Part shown: positions 17,135 to 26,030 of the stretch, piece by piece
Position numbering within the stretch: the first letter of the stretch is position 1
Layout of the letters: every line of letters starts with the position of its first letter
DNA from: Sphingorhabdus sp. EL138
GTDB lineage: Bacteria > Pseudomonadota > Alphaproteobacteria > Sphingomonadales > Sphingomonadaceae
Length of the DNA stretch: 64,000 nucleotides
Direction of reading: 5' to 3'
NCBI RefSeq assembly: GCF_945890115.1
Contig: NZ_CAMDCK010000001.1
Span: 1-64,000, forward strand
The notes under the pieces: model-generated
What the model was told of the DNA's origin: nothing
Databases searched by the model: none
Seen by the model: only the letters and a program-made list of their open reading frames with translations
Translations under genes and position numbers: made by a program

Positions 17135-18130
17135 ATGCGCGCCTTATTATCAACCGCCAGCGGCGGCCCCGAAACGCTCGTTACGGGCGAACTGCCTGAA
17201 CCAGTCGCTGGTCCTGGCCAAGTCGTTGTTGCGGTAAAAGCATGCTCGATCAACTTTCCTGACACGTTGATGATTGTCGACCTGTATCAGTTTAAACCCG
17301 AGCGCCCCTTTGCCCCCGGCGGCGAAATCGCTGGTATCGTCGAAGCCATTGGCGAAGGCGTTAGCGGATTTGCCATTGGCGACCGCGTGATAGGGCTGTG
17401 CGGCAATGGCGGGCTGACTGAAAAGGTCGCGGTTGCGGCGTTCAACTGCTTCAAAATGCCCGACGCCATGTCTTTTGACGATGGTGCGTCGTTGCTGATG
17501 ACATATGGCACATCGATTCATGCGCTGAAAGATCGCGGTCATATGAAGGCTGGCGACAATGTCTTGGTCCTCGGTGGGGCTGGCGGCATTGGCATTTCGG
17601 CGATTGAGCTGGCCAAAGCTTATGGTGGCCGCGTGGTCGCTGGTGTTTCGAGCGAAGCCAAAGCCAAAATAGCAAGAGAGGCCGGCGCCGATGAAGTTGT
17701 GGTTTACCCCCATCAGCCCTTCGATAAGGATCAATCCAAGGCCGTGGCCGAAATGTTCAAGGCCGCCGCTGGCCGCGATGGCTTCAACATCATTTATGAC
17801 ACAGTCGGCGGAGATTATAGCGAGCCTGCGGTGCGCGCCATTGCATGGGAAGGCAAGTTTCTGGTCGTTGGCTTCCCCGCGGGCATCGCCAAGCTGCCGT
17901 TAAACTTGACATTGCTGAAAAGCTGCGACGTTTGCGGCGTCTTCTGGGGCGCCTTTGCCGCGCGTACGCCACATAAGAACCACGCCAACGTCTCGGAATT
18001 GTTCGATCTTTATGCCGCGGGCAAAATCAAGCCACGTATTTCGGAGACGTTCGCACTGGCCGATGCTGGGACCGCGATTGCCCGGCTTGGTGACCGCGCG
18101 GCTGTCGGGAAGCTGGTGGTGCACATTTGA
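17135..18130 (+). CDS. NADPH:quinone oxidoreductase family protein (zeta-crystallin-like MDR)
   Basis: 331 residues, medium-chain reductase fold. The catalytic GroES-like domain (INFPDTLMIVDLYQFKPERP, PGGEIAGIVEAIGEGV) precedes the Rossmann domain with VLVLGGAGGIGISAIELAKA. The structural zinc cysteines of alcohol dehydrogenases are absent, which fits the quinone oxidoreductase branch. AGGAGAGAGAC precedes the ATG. It lies 9 nt downstream of leuD in the same direction, but no role in leucine synthesis is implied. Confidence 0.9.
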   Translation: MRALLSTASGGPETLVTGELPEPVAGPGQVVVAVKACSINFPDTLMIVDLYQFKPERPFAPGGEIAGIVEAIGEGVSGFAIGDRVIGLCGNGGLTEKVAVAAFNCFKMPDAMSFDDGASLLMTYGTSIHALKDRGHMKAGDNVLVLGGAGGIGISAIELAKAYGGRVVAGVSSEAKAKIAREAGADEVVVYPHQPFDKDQSKAVAEMFKAAAGRDGFNIIYDTVGGDYSEPAVRAIAWEGKFLVVGFPAGIAKLPLNLTLLKSCDVCGVFWGAFAARTPHKNHANVSELFDLYAAGKIKPRISETFALADAGTAIARLGDRAAVGKLVVHI

Positions 18131-18142
18131 CGTGCATCAGCC

Positions 18143-18171
18143 TTGTTGATTGTACGCAAAGCCATTATCTT
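18143..18171 (+). promoter_or_regulatory. sigma-70-like promoter for the ATPase-inhibitor gene (candidate)
   Basis: TTGTTG (18143-18148) and TATCTT (18166-18171) are separated by 17 nt. They lie 28 nt before the DUF1476 start codon, in the short gap after the quinone oxidoreductase gene. This would give the DUF1476-bolA-grxD set its own transcription start. Confidence 0.45.
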
Positions 18172-18198
18172 GGGCAGACAACAGATAGGAACTGCAAC

Positions 18199-18522
18199 AT
18201 GACAAGTTTCGACAACCGCGAGACCGCTTTTGAAAACAAGTTTGCGCATGACGCAGAAACGCAGTTCAAGATAACCGCCCGCCGGAACAAGCTGCTTGGG
18301 CACTGGGCCGCCGAAAAAATGGGTCTTACGCCAGAAGAGACCGCAGCTTACGCCACTTCCGTCGTGCAAGCGGACTTTGAAGAAGCTGGCGACGAAGATG
18401 TTGTGCGCAAGCTGCTAGGTGATTTGACGTCGGCAGGTGTTGAAATTGACGATGCCATGATTCGTGGCGCGCTTGAGGACAAAATGGTCGAAGCGCGTCG
18501 CCAGTTTATCGAGCCAGCCTAA
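18199..18522 (+). CDS. ATPase inhibitor subunit zeta (DUF1476)
   Basis: 107 residues. FDNRETAFENKFAHDAETQF is the conserved N-terminal inhibitory segment of the alphaproteobacterial zeta subunit. It is followed by KLLGHWAAEKMGLT and a helical C-terminal part with YATSVVQADFEEAGDEDVV. In Paracoccus this protein blocks ATP hydrolysis by the F1Fo-ATP synthase. ATG at 18199 has ATAGGAAC 8 nt upstream, and the frame upstream lacks homology. Its stop overlaps the bolA start (TAATG). The family is characteristic of Alphaproteobacteria. Confidence 0.93.
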   Translation: MTSFDNRETAFENKFAHDAETQFKITARRNKLLGHWAAEKMGLTPEETAAYATSVVQADFEEAGDEDVVRKLLGDLTSAGVEIDDAMIRGALEDKMVEARRQFIEPA

Positions 18523-18758
18523 TGGCAATGCAGGCAGACGAAATTGAAGGCATGATCAAGGCCGCTTTGCCCGATGCCTTGGTGGAGATTACCGACCTTG
18601 CCGGTGACGGCAACCATTATGCCGCGCGTGTAGTGAGCGAAAGCTTTCGCGGGCTACCCCGCGTAAAACAGCATAAGGCGGTTTACGACGCGCTGGGCGG
18701 ACGGATGGGCGGCGTTTTGCATGCCTTGCAGCTCACGACAGCCATTCCTCATAATTAG
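18522..18758 (+). CDS. bolA: BolA family protein
   Basis: 78 residues. The BolA fold is seen in EIEGMIKAALPDALVEITDL, then GDGNHYAARVVSESFRG, and the conserved helix-turn VKQHKAVYDALGGRMGGVLH with the invariant His that co-ligates the iron-sulfur cluster shared with a monothiol glutaredoxin. The start overlaps the upstream stop codon, and the CGFS glutaredoxin gene follows 19 nt later, the usual BolA-Grx pair. It acts in iron-sulfur trafficking or iron sensing. Confidence 0.94.
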   Translation: MAMQADEIEGMIKAALPDALVEITDLAGDGNHYAARVVSESFRGLPRVKQHKAVYDALGGRMGGVLHALQLTTAIPHN

Positions 18759-18777
18759 AATTTTTGGAGTATTATAC

Positions 18778-19104
18778 ATGAGCGTTCACGAACGGATCGA
18801 AGAGATCGTCAAAGGTAATAATGTTGTTCTGTTTATGAAGGGCAGCCCCCTGTTTCCGCAATGCGGTTTTTCGAGCAAGGCGATAGCCATTCTTGACCAT
18901 CTCAACGTCGCTTATGAAAGCGTCGATGTGCTGCAAGACATGGAAATCCGTGCTGCTATTAAAGATTATAGCGATTGGCCAACAATCCCGCAGCTTTATG
19001 TTAAGGGCGAATTTCTGGGCGGTTCCGATATCATGATGGAAATGTACGACGCGGGCGAACTACAGGAGCTCGTGCAAACCGAGGGCCTTGCAAAGCCAGC
19101 ATAA
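18778..19104 (+). CDS. grxD: monothiol glutaredoxin, Grx4 family (CGFS type)
   Basis: 108 residues. The CGFS active site appears in FPQCGFSSKAIAIL, with the glutathione-binding WPTIPQLYVKGEF and GGSDIMMEMYDAGEL. CGFS glutaredoxins carry a bridging 2Fe-2S cluster and form heterodimers with BolA, whose gene is directly upstream. ATG at 18778 has TTTTGGAG 9 nt upstream. A strong hairpin terminator follows. The suf operon is 4 kb away on the same strand. Confidence 0.95.
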   Translation: MSVHERIEEIVKGNNVVLFMKGSPLFPQCGFSSKAIAILDHLNVAYESVDVLQDMEIRAAIKDYSDWPTIPQLYVKGEFLGGSDIMMEMYDAGELQELVQTEGLAKPA

Positions 19105-19123
19105 GCGGTAGGATGCATTAGAA

Positions 19124-19155
19124 CTTCATGTGACGCGCTGACGCGTCGCATGAAG
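19124..19155. terminator. hairpin between convergent grxD and MFS transporter genes
   Basis: CTTCATG-T-GACGCG-CTGA-CGCGTC-G-CATGAAG: 13 paired bases with one internal mismatch and a 4-nt loop, followed by GTTTC. The short T run makes it a probable but not canonical terminator, usable from both sides. Confidence 0.7.
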
Positions 19156-19171
19156 GTTTCTTGTCTGGCCA

Positions 19172-20419
19172 TCATGCGGCGATTGTTCCGGCTTTCTCGA
19201 CGCGCTGGATATGCGGCAACAGCCAATGCAGCCAGCCCAAAGCCAGTAAATAAGACGCTGCAGCAAAGATAAACAGGGGCGTGAAACCCAACCCCGCCGC
19301 CAAAGCGGTACCTGTCACCAGCTGGATCAAGGCGCCGCCCATGTTGCCCATGAATGCGCCAAAAGCGGTAACGCGCCCAACCTTGCCGCGCGGTACGACG
19401 TCGGTGATGATCGAGAATATCGACAACGAAAAGCCCTGATGCCCCGCCATCACCACGCCCATCATAATCGCCACGGGCCAGAATGAATCCAACGTGAGAA
19501 CGAAGGGCAATGGCACCACAATGGCAGCCGACCCAAACATGATCGTCTTGCGCACGCGGTTGACGCTCCATCCCGCTTCCAAAAGCCGTGTTGATAACCA
19601 GCCTGCGAACAGTGCGCCTGCCCCCGACCCGAAAAAGGCTATCGCCAGCGGAATCGCCAGCTCGCCTGTGGTCAGGCCAAATTCCTTGCGATAAAAATCC
19701 GGCAGCCAGAAATTGATGAGCCACCAAGTCGCGTCGGACAACATTTTGGCAATCACGATTGCCCACGTACGCCGTTCCATCAATATGGGACCATAAGGCG
19801 CACCATCATCGGCAAAATCCCGATGGACGTCTTCGGCCTTATCATCAAACTTCACCCCACGCGCTAACCACAGCCACAGCGCCAGCGTTATAAAACCGCC
19901 AACCCCGCCAAAGATAAGCGCGCCGCGCCATCCCCAAATAGCGGCGATCACGGGGATGAAAAACGGCATGGTGATTGTGCCAATCCCGGCAATCGCTGTG
20001 CCCACACCAAAAGCGAACGAGCGCTTGTCCGGAGGAAAAAGCGTGGCGACGGTCTTAATGGTCAGCGGCGTCTGCACAGCCTCCGTCGCGCCAAGGCCGA
20101 TGCGGGCAGCCACAACTTGCCAGCCAGCTATGGCCCAGCCATGCGCCATCGCCGCAAGGCTCCACGTGGTAACGCCAGCTATCATTGAACGCAGCACGCC
20201 AATTCTATCAACGAGCCACCCGGTGAACAAGAAAGACAGCGCTGCTGCAACCTGCGTTACAAAGGCGAGATTGGCAAAATCGGTATCGCTCCAACCGAGG
20301 TCAGCCGAAATGTCAGGCTTCAGAATCGCGATGACTGGCCGGTCTATGGCATTGAAAATGCCGGCAACACACAACAGCCCAAACAATGTCCAGCGCAGCG
20401 TCGGCGTGATTCGCTTCAT
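19172..20419 (-). CDS. MFS transporter, ACS (hexuronate/sugar acid) type
   Basis: 415 residues with 12 predicted transmembrane segments. The motif-A-like loop between TM2 and TM3 is TGWLVDRIGVLRSMIAG, and ARIGLGATEAVQTPL follows in TM4. DRPVIAILKPDISADLGWSDTD near the start is typical of the anion:cation symporter group (ExuT, GudP, DgoT-like), which moves sugar acids or other organic anions with protons. The substrate is unknown. It diverges from the YeiH-type exporter gene with a 95-nt gap and converges on grxD. Confidence 0.88.
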   Translation of the reverse strand: MKRITPTLRWTLFGLLCVAGIFNAIDRPVIAILKPDISADLGWSDTDFANLAFVTQVAAALSFLFTGWLVDRIGVLRSMIAGVTTWSLAAMAHGWAIAGWQVVAARIGLGATEAVQTPLTIKTVATLFPPDKRSFAFGVGTAIAGIGTITMPFFIPVIAAIWGWRGALIFGGVGGFITLALWLWLARGVKFDDKAEDVHRDFADDGAPYGPILMERRTWAIVIAKMLSDATWWLINFWLPDFYRKEFGLTTGELAIPLAIAFFGSGAGALFAGWLSTRLLEAGWSVNRVRKTIMFGSAAIVVPLPFVLTLDSFWPVAIMMGVVMAGHQGFSLSIFSIITDVVPRGKVGRVTAFGAFMGNMGGALIQLVTGTALAAGLGFTPLFIFAAASYLLALGWLHWLLPHIQRVEKAGTIAA

Positions 20420-20514
20420 GTCGCTTCACCACACTGCATCATTGTCTCCGCTCGGTCGATTGCGCATCGCGCTTTATGCTGGAACTACTCGCGGACTTGC
20501 CTATAGAAGGGCAT

Positions 20515-21588
20515 ATGACACCGCAAGACATAAACGCGAATTACATCGCTGACCTCTACGGCGAAACCTACCTCGCAGAGGATAATCCTGCGCGCGCCAA
20601 AAGGTTGTTGATCAGCGCTCTGTTTCCGGGACTTGCGGTCGTCGGCATTGCCTCAATCGCCGCAACTTGGTTTTCCGAACATTATGGCATGCCTGTCATG
20701 CTGGCGGGTTTATTGCTTGGCCTTGCACTCAATTTTGTGTCGGCAGAACAAAAGGTGCATCCTGGGCTTGATTTCTGCGGCACGTCCTGCTTGCGCTGGG
20801 GCATCGTACTGTTGGGCACACAAGTTACCGCGCTGCAAATTGGCGGACTTGGTGCGCTCGCATTTTTGGGGCTGATTGGCATTATGTCTTTGGTCATGGG
20901 GGCTGGACTTTTAGGCGCGCGGTTGGGCGGGCAAAGCCGCTATGCAGGCTGGCTAGCCGGCGGCGCGACCGCCATTTGCGGTGCGTCCGCAGCTTTGGCG
21001 ATTTACGCGGTCATTGGGCGTGAGCGCCTTAACCAGTCGCAGTTTACGCTCATTCTCGTTGGCGTGACCTTGGCAAGCGCGGTCGCCATGTCATTCTATC
21101 CGCTGATTGCCGCGCAGCTCAATTTCACCGACAGGCAAGCTGGCTTCTTGATGGGTGCTGCGGTGCATGATGTCGCGCAATCTCTGGGTGGCGGCTATAG
21201 CTTCTCCCAATCGGCGGGCGAGACTGCGACAATTGTAAAACTGTCTCGCGTCGCGCTCCTCGCACCTGCCGTGGCGCTTGTCGGGCTTGCTATTGGGTCA
21301 AGCGATGGACGCCCCAGAAGCTTGGTTTCCAAACTCAAATTGCCTTGGTTCATCATCGCCTTCTTTGTTGCTGTTGCCGTAAATTCCATTATGGACGCGC
21401 CCGACTGGGTGGCGGAATATGGCTTGATGGCTTCCAAGGCGATGTTATTGTTTGCAGTCACAGCTACGGCGATGCGGTCACGGCTTGATCTGCTGCTTAC
21501 GCAAGGGTGGCGGGCGCTGCTTCCGGTGATGCTGGCGACCGCTACCGCCTTTGTGACCGCGGCGGCATTTGCATGGGCGTTTTTATGA
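20515..21588 (+). CDS. putative sulfate exporter family transporter (YeiH, UPF0324)
   Basis: 357 residues with about 10 hydrophobic segments. LLGLALNFVSAEQKVHPGLDF and the repeated Gly-rich core GGATAICGASAALAIYAVIG are signatures of UPF0324, and GAAVHDVAQSLGGGYSFS is another conserved part. Proteins of this family are annotated as sulfate exporters on limited evidence. ATG at 20515 has AGAAGGGC closely upstream; the 13-codon longer frame lacks homology. The stop overlaps the glpD start (ATGA). Confidence 0.86.
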   Translation: MTPQDINANYIADLYGETYLAEDNPARAKRLLISALFPGLAVVGIASIAATWFSEHYGMPVMLAGLLLGLALNFVSAEQKVHPGLDFCGTSCLRWGIVLLGTQVTALQIGGLGALAFLGLIGIMSLVMGAGLLGARLGGQSRYAGWLAGGATAICGASAALAIYAVIGRERLNQSQFTLILVGVTLASAVAMSFYPLIAAQLNFTDRQAGFLMGAAVHDVAQSLGGGYSFSQSAGETATIVKLSRVALLAPAVALVGLAIGSSDGRPRSLVSKLKLPWFIIAFFVAVAVNSIMDAPDWVAEYGLMASKAMLLFAVTATAMRSRLDLLLTQGWRALLPVMLATATAFVTAAAFAWAFL

Positions 21589-23087
21589 ACCAGATGATCT
21601 ATGATTTGGCCGTTATTGGCGGTGGTATTAACGGCGCGGGTATCGCACGTGACGCCGCTGGCAGGGGCGCGAAAGTCATCTTGCTTGAACGTGGGGATTT
21701 GGCCCGGGGCACGTCTTCTGCCTCGACGAAGCTCATTCATGGCGGGCTGCGCTATCTTGAACATTATGAATTTGCGTTGGTCCGCGAATCGTTGATTGAG
21801 CGTGAACGTTTGTGGGCGATTGCGCCGCATATCATCTGGCCACTGCGCTTCATTTTGCCGCATCAAAAGGGGATTCGTCCAGCGTGGCTCGTGCGGCTTG
21901 GCTTGTTTTTGTACGACCATATTGGTGGCCGGAAACTGCTGCCCGCCACGCGCACGGTCGATCTGAAAACAGCGGCAGCAGGAAAGCCGCTTCGGCCCGA
22001 ATTTGTGAAGGCGTTTGAATATTCGGACTGCTGGGTCGATGACGCCCGCTTGGTCGTGTTGAACGCGATGGACGCCGCTGAACATGCAGCAGATATTCGC
22101 ACCCGCTGCGAAGTTACGCATCTCGAGCGTCGCGATGGATTATGGCATATAGAAGTTGCAGGACAAGAACCCGTGCTGGCGCGCGCGGTTGCCAATGCGG
22201 CGGGGCCAGCGGTGCTGGACTTGCTGGCACGGACGACAGGGCATGACCGGCCATCCGGTGGCACAATCCGCTTGGTAAGAGGATCGCATATCGTGGTCCA
22301 AAAAATGTTCGACACGCCGCAAGCCTATTTCTGTCAAAACCCCGACGGCCGCATATTCTTCGCCATTCCTTATGAGGACGACTTCACCCTCATAGGGACG
22401 ACTGATGCCGATCATACAGGTTCGCTCGATGACATTCACGCGACTGCAGAAGAGATTGCGTATATCTGCGCGTCAGCTGCGGCTTATTTTAAGCAATCCA
22501 TCACGCCTGCCGATGCGCTGTACAGCTTTGCAGGCGTCCGGCCATTAGTCGACGACGGCTCAGGCAAACCGGAAACAGCGTCGCGCGGATATCATTTCGA
22601 ACTGGATGTTGATGCGGACGGAACGGCACCGATCCTCTCGGTCTTTGGCGGCAAGATAACCACCTATCGGCATCTGGCCGAGAGCGCAGTCGAGCGGCTT
22701 TCGAAGCATTTGGCCGCACTCAAAGGCGAAAGCTGGACATTGCGTCAGTCCTTGCCGGGCGGGGATTTTCCAATTGATGGTGCCAATCGCCTCGCTTCGG
22801 ATATTCAGCAGGCGCATGCCTATTTGCCCGCCGCACTCGTTCACCGTTGGGTGCGAAGCTACGGAACAAAGACCCGTGCTTTTTTATCAAACGCCAGCGG
22901 ACTTGCCGATTTAGGCACGGATTTTGGACATGGCCTATATGCGGTTGAGGCGGATTATCTCGTCGATCACGAATGGGCGCAATCCGCCGAGGATATATTA
23001 TGGCGGCGCAGTAAGCTGGGTTTGCGTTTCAACACGGCAGAGGCCCAGACGTTAGAGGATTATGTTGTTAGCCGTCGACGCCACTAG
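21585..23087 (+). CDS. glpD: glycerol-3-phosphate dehydrogenase (FAD-dependent)
   Basis: 500 residues. The FAD dinucleotide motif is at the N-terminus (DLAVIGGGINGAGIARDAAG), followed by the family signature SSASTKLIHGGLRYLEHYEF and the substrate region FSFAGVRPLVDDG-like at YSFAGVRPLVDDGSG. The helical C-terminal DAO_C domain ends the protein. It oxidises glycerol-3-phosphate to dihydroxyacetone phosphate at the inner membrane and passes electrons to ubiquinone. Its ATG overlaps the exporter stop. glpF, glpK and glpR are absent nearby. Confidence 0.95.
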   Translation: MNQMIYDLAVIGGGINGAGIARDAAGRGAKVILLERGDLARGTSSASTKLIHGGLRYLEHYEFALVRESLIERERLWAIAPHIIWPLRFILPHQKGIRPAWLVRLGLFLYDHIGGRKLLPATRTVDLKTAAAGKPLRPEFVKAFEYSDCWVDDARLVVLNAMDAAEHAADIRTRCEVTHLERRDGLWHIEVAGQEPVLARAVANAAGPAVLDLLARTTGHDRPSGGTIRLVRGSHIVVQKMFDTPQAYFCQNPDGRIFFAIPYEDDFTLIGTTDADHTGSLDDIHATAEEIAYICASAAAYFKQSITPADALYSFAGVRPLVDDGSGKPETASRGYHFELDVDADGTAPILSVFGGKITTYRHLAESAVERLSKHLAALKGESWTLRQSLPGGDFPIDGANRLASDIQQAHAYLPAALVHRWVRSYGTKTRAFLSNASGLADLGTDFGHGLYAVEADYLVDHEWAQSAEDILWRRSKLGLRFNTAEAQTLEDYVVSRRRH

Positions 23088-23100
23088 GGACCAATCCCTA
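23085..23100 (+). terminator. short hairpin at glpD stop codon
   Basis: TAGGGA-CCAA-TCCCTA is a 6-bp perfect stem that begins at the glpD TAG stop codon. It lacks a T run, so it is only a weak terminator candidate. Confidence 0.35.
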
Positions 23101-23175
23101 CTCAAAGCGACTTAGGCCATTTCCCCGCTACAGAGTCCTTTCTGGCTTGATTTCCGTGCATAAAGGGACCATCTG

Positions 23176-23208
23176 CCCCTAATCGGAGTAAATTTATCTG
23201 ATTAGGGG
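23176..23208. promoter_or_regulatory. palindromic operator of the suf operon (Rrf2-type)
   Basis: CCCCTAATC at 23176-23184 and GATTAGGGG at 23200-23208 form a perfect 9-bp inverted repeat around an AT-rich 15-nt centre (GGAGTAAATTTATCT) that is itself roughly symmetrical. It ends 7 nt before the ATG of the Rrf2 regulator gene, overlapping its ribosome-binding site. The position suggests autoregulation and control of the whole suf operon by the cluster state of the regulator. Confidence 0.7.
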
Positions 23209-23215
23209 ACGCAAG

Positions 23216-23629
23216 ATGCGTTTGTCGAATATGGCCGATTATGCAGTGGTGATCATGAGCGCAGCTTCGCGCCATTGCGGTTTTGCGCGCGTATCGGCGA
23301 CTGATCTTGCCGCCGAAACTGGGTTGGCCCTGCCGACAGCGCAAAAGCTGGTGAGTATATTGACAAAGGCGGGCCTGTTGCGCTCGGCCCGTGGCACAGG
23401 CGGCGGCATCACGCTTGCCCGTCCCGCCGCCGCAATCACCATTGCCGATATCATTGAAGCTGTCGAAGGTCCGATTGCGCTGACCACATGTTGCGATTCG
23501 CACAAGCACGCAATGGGACAGCATTGCGTGAAGGAAGGCAGCTGCAACGTCCAAGCGCACTGGCCAATGGTCAATAATGCGGTGCGCGGTGCGTTGGCAC
23601 AAATCAATTTGGCGGGATTAACGCGATGA
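23216..23629 (+). CDS. Rrf2 family Fe-S cluster regulator of the suf operon (SufR/IscR-like)
   Basis: 137 residues. The winged helix N-terminus is [20 protein letters not shown] and [20 protein letters not shown], followed by [12 protein letters not shown]. The cluster ligands lie in the C-terminal loop: [15 protein letters not shown] and a further Cys in VKEGSC (C-x5-C spacing as in IscR). It should sense Fe-S status and control the operon it heads. It overlaps sufB by an ATGA. A perfect palindrome covers the region just before the start codon. Confidence 0.93.
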   Translation: MRLSNMADYAVVIMSAASRHCGFARVSATDLAAETGLALPTAQKLVSILTKAGLLRSARGTGGGITLARPAAAITIADIIEAVEGPIALTTCCDSHKHAMGQHCVKEGSCNVQAHWPMVNNAVRGALAQINLAGLTR

Positions 23630-25107
23630 ACGAAGACATGGACATCAAGGATAAGGCAGCTTGGGATGCCGCAGATCGTGTCGCGGATTATGAGCATGGT
23701 TGGTCATCGGACATCGAAACCGACTTCGCACCAAAGGGCCTGACCGAGGATACCGTCCGCTTTATCTCCGCCAAAAAAAATGAGCCCGAATGGATGCTCG
23801 AATGGCGCCTAAAGGCGTTCGCAAGCTGGAAAACCATGACGCCGCCCGATTGGGCCAAGCTCAACGTGCAGCCCATCGATTATCAGGACGCCTATTATTA
23901 TGCCGAGCCAAAGGCTAAGCCAAAGCTTGGGTCGCTGGATGAGGTCGATCCTGAAATCCTGCGCATTTATGAAAAGCTGGGTATTCCAATTGCCGAACAA
24001 GAAGTGCTGGCCGGCGTCGAAGGCGCGCGCCGCGTCGCGGTAGACGCCGTTTTTGACAGCGTCTCGGTCGCCACCACTTTTCGCGCCGAATTGGAGCGCG
24101 CAGGCGTCATCTTCCGCAGCATATCGGAGGCAATTAAGGAATATCCGGAGCTGGTGAAAAAATGGCTCGGTAAGATTGTGCCGATGCACGACAATTATTT
24201 CGCGACATTGAATTGCGCGGTCTTTTCCGACGGGACTTTCGTTTACATTCCCGAAGGCGTGCGGTGCCCGATGGAGCTTAGCACCTATTTCCGCATTAAC
24301 GCGGAAAACACAGGGCAGTTCGAACGCACGTTGATTATCGCCGATAAGGATAGCTATGTTAGCTATCTTGAAGGCTGCACCGCGCCAATGCGTGACGAAA
24401 ACCAGTTGCATGCCGCTGTTGTTGAACTCGTTGCGCTCGACGATGCCGAAATCAAATATTCGACCGTGCAAAACTGGTATCCCGGCGATGCAGAGGGCAA
24501 GGGCGGCATCTATAATTTCGTGACCAAGCGCGCTTTGTGTCAGGGCAAGAATAGCAAGGTGTCTTGGACTCAAGTCGAAACCGGCAGCGCAGTGACGTGG
24601 AAATATCCAAGCTGCGTTTTGAACGGTGAGAATAGCGTGGGCGAATTTTACTCGGTTGCGGTAACCAACAATTATCAGCAAGCCGACACTGGCACCAAGA
24701 TGATCCACAATGGCAAAGGCAGCCGCTCGACCATTGTCAGTAAGGGCATCAGCGCCGGCCACAGCAATAACACCTATCGCGGCCTCGTCCGCGTCGCACC
24801 CAATGCCGAAGGCGTGCGCAACTTCACCCAGTGCGATTCGCTGCTGCTGGGGTCCTTAAGCGGCGCGCACACTGTGCCCTATATCGAAGTGCGCAACCCC
24901 AGCGCGCAGATTGAACATGAAGCAACGACGAGCAAGATTTCCGACGACCAGATGTTCTACGCAATGGCCCGCGGCCTGAATGCGGAGGAAGCGGTGACGT
25001 TGATCGTCAACGGCTTTGCCAAGGAAGTGTTGCAGCAACTGCCCATGGAATTTGCGGTTGAGGCGCAGAAGTTGTTGGGGATTAGTTTAGAGGGCTCGGT
25101 TGGATGA
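23626..25107 (+). CDS. sufB: Fe-S cluster assembly scaffold SufB
   Basis: 493 residues, normal length. It contains the conserved N-terminal [18 protein letters not shown], the beta-helix with [20 protein letters not shown] and [20 protein letters not shown], and the C-terminal catalytic Cys/Glu region [20 protein letters not shown]. With SufC and SufD it forms the SufBC2D scaffold where clusters are built with sulfur from SufS. It starts at an ATG overlapping the regulator stop codon. Confidence 0.97.
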   Translation: MNEDMDIKDKAAWDAADRVADYEHGWSSDIETDFAPKGLTEDTVRFISAKKNEPEWMLEWRLKAFASWKTMTPPDWAKLNVQPIDYQDAYYYAEPKAKPKLGSLDEVDPEILRIYEKLGIPIAEQEVLAGVEGARRVAVDAVFDSVSVATTFRAELERAGVIFRSISEAIKEYPELVKKWLGKIVPMHDNYFATLNCAVFSDGTFVYIPEGVRCPMELSTYFRINAENTGQFERTLIIADKDSYVSYLEGCTAPMRDENQLHAAVVELVALDDAEIKYSTVQNWYPGDAEGKGGIYNFVTKRALCQGKNSKVSWTQVETGSAVTWKYPSCVLNGENSVGEFYSVAVTNNYQQADTGTKMIHNGKGSRSTIVSKGISAGHSNNTYRGLVRVAPNAEGVRNFTQCDSLLLGSLSGAHTVPYIEVRNPSAQIEHEATTSKISDDQMFYAMARGLNAEEAVTLIVNGFAKEVLQQLPMEFAVEAQKLLGISLEGSVG

Positions 25108-25159
25108 GCCAACCAGCAGGCAATGATCGAATAAAGCTTTGATGGAAAAAAGAAGTAAC

Positions 25160-25903
25160 ATGCTACAAATAACTAACCTCCACGCCAATGTTGGCGACAA
25201 GCCTATTCTTAAGGGCCTGACACTGTCACTGAACGCAGGTGAAATCCACGCGATCATGGGGCCGAATGGTGCGGGCAAATCAACGCTCGGTTATGTGCTC
25301 TCCGGCCGACCTGGCTATGAAGTGACTGAGGGTGAGATAACCTTTAACGGACAAGACCTACTCGGCCTTGAACCGCATGAACGCGCCGCCGCTGGCTTGT
25401 TTTTGGGCTTCCAATATCCCGTCGAAATTCCAGGCGTATCAAATGTCCAGTTTCTACGTGAAGCATTGAATGCGCAGCGCAAGAACCGTGGTGAGGCACC
25501 TTTATCCGGCGCAGAATTCCTGAAAGTAGCGCGCGAGCAAGCGGGCGCGCTTGGCATGGATATGGACATGCTCAAGCGCCCGGTAAATGTCGGCTTTTCC
25601 GGCGGTGAAAAGAAGCGCAACGAAATGGTGCAAATGGGCATCATCAACCCCGCGATCGCGATCTTGGATGAAACCGACAGCGGCCTCGACATCGACGCAT
25701 TGCGCATCGTCGGCGACGGCATCAACCGCATCATGCGCAAGCCCGACAAGGCCGTGTTGCTGATCACGCATTATCAGCGGCTTCTTGATTATGTGAAGCC
25801 CGACTTCGTCCATGTGCTTGATGGCGGCCGCATCACGCGGAGCGGCGGACCTGAACTCGCGCTTGAGCTGGAGCGCGACGGGTATAAGGAATTGGCGGCA
25901 TGA
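25160..25903 (+). CDS. sufC: Fe-S cluster assembly ATPase SufC
   Basis: 247 residues, ABC ATPase. Walker A is GPNGAGKST, the SufC-type signature is FSGGEKKRNE, and Walker B is AILDETDSGLDIDAL with the characteristic Asp-Ser-Gly-Leu-Asp. The H-loop is LLITHYQRLLDYV. It energises the SufBCD complex. The start MLQITNLHANVG at 25160 fits family length; ATGs at 25139 and 25142 would add 6-7 residues, and no ribosome-binding site clearly decides. A palindromic repeat separates it from sufD. Confidence 0.96.
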   Translation: MLQITNLHANVGDKPILKGLTLSLNAGEIHAIMGPNGAGKSTLGYVLSGRPGYEVTEGEITFNGQDLLGLEPHERAAAGLFLGFQYPVEIPGVSNVQFLREALNAQRKNRGEAPLSGAEFLKVAREQAGALGMDMDMLKRPVNVGFSGGEKKRNEMVQMGIINPAIAILDETDSGLDIDALRIVGDGINRIMRKPDKAVLLITHYQRLLDYVKPDFVHVLDGGRITRSGGPELALELERDGYKELAA

Positions 25904-25926
25904 TTCTTGCCGTTGCCTTTATCCAA

Positions 25927-26025
25927 CACCGTCATGCTGAACTTGTTTCAGCATCTATCGTGCCGATCAAGCCGAAGAGTATAGAAGCGAAATGGACCCT
26001 GAAACAAGTTCAGGGTGACGGAGTG
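25927..26025. repeat. palindromic intergenic repeat between sufC and sufD (family B, copy 1)
   Basis: The ends are near-perfect inverted repeats: 25927-25955 (CCGTCATGCTGAACTTG and on) against 25995-26025 (ending CAGGGTGACGGAGTG). Each end also contains its own small hairpin (GCTGAA-CTTG-TTTCAGC). Sequences of this type occur scattered in intergenic regions of sphingomonad genomes. The right end supplies the GGAG used as ribosome-binding site of sufD. A related copy lies at 26783-26894. Confidence 0.85.
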
Positions 26026-26030
26026 TGGGA

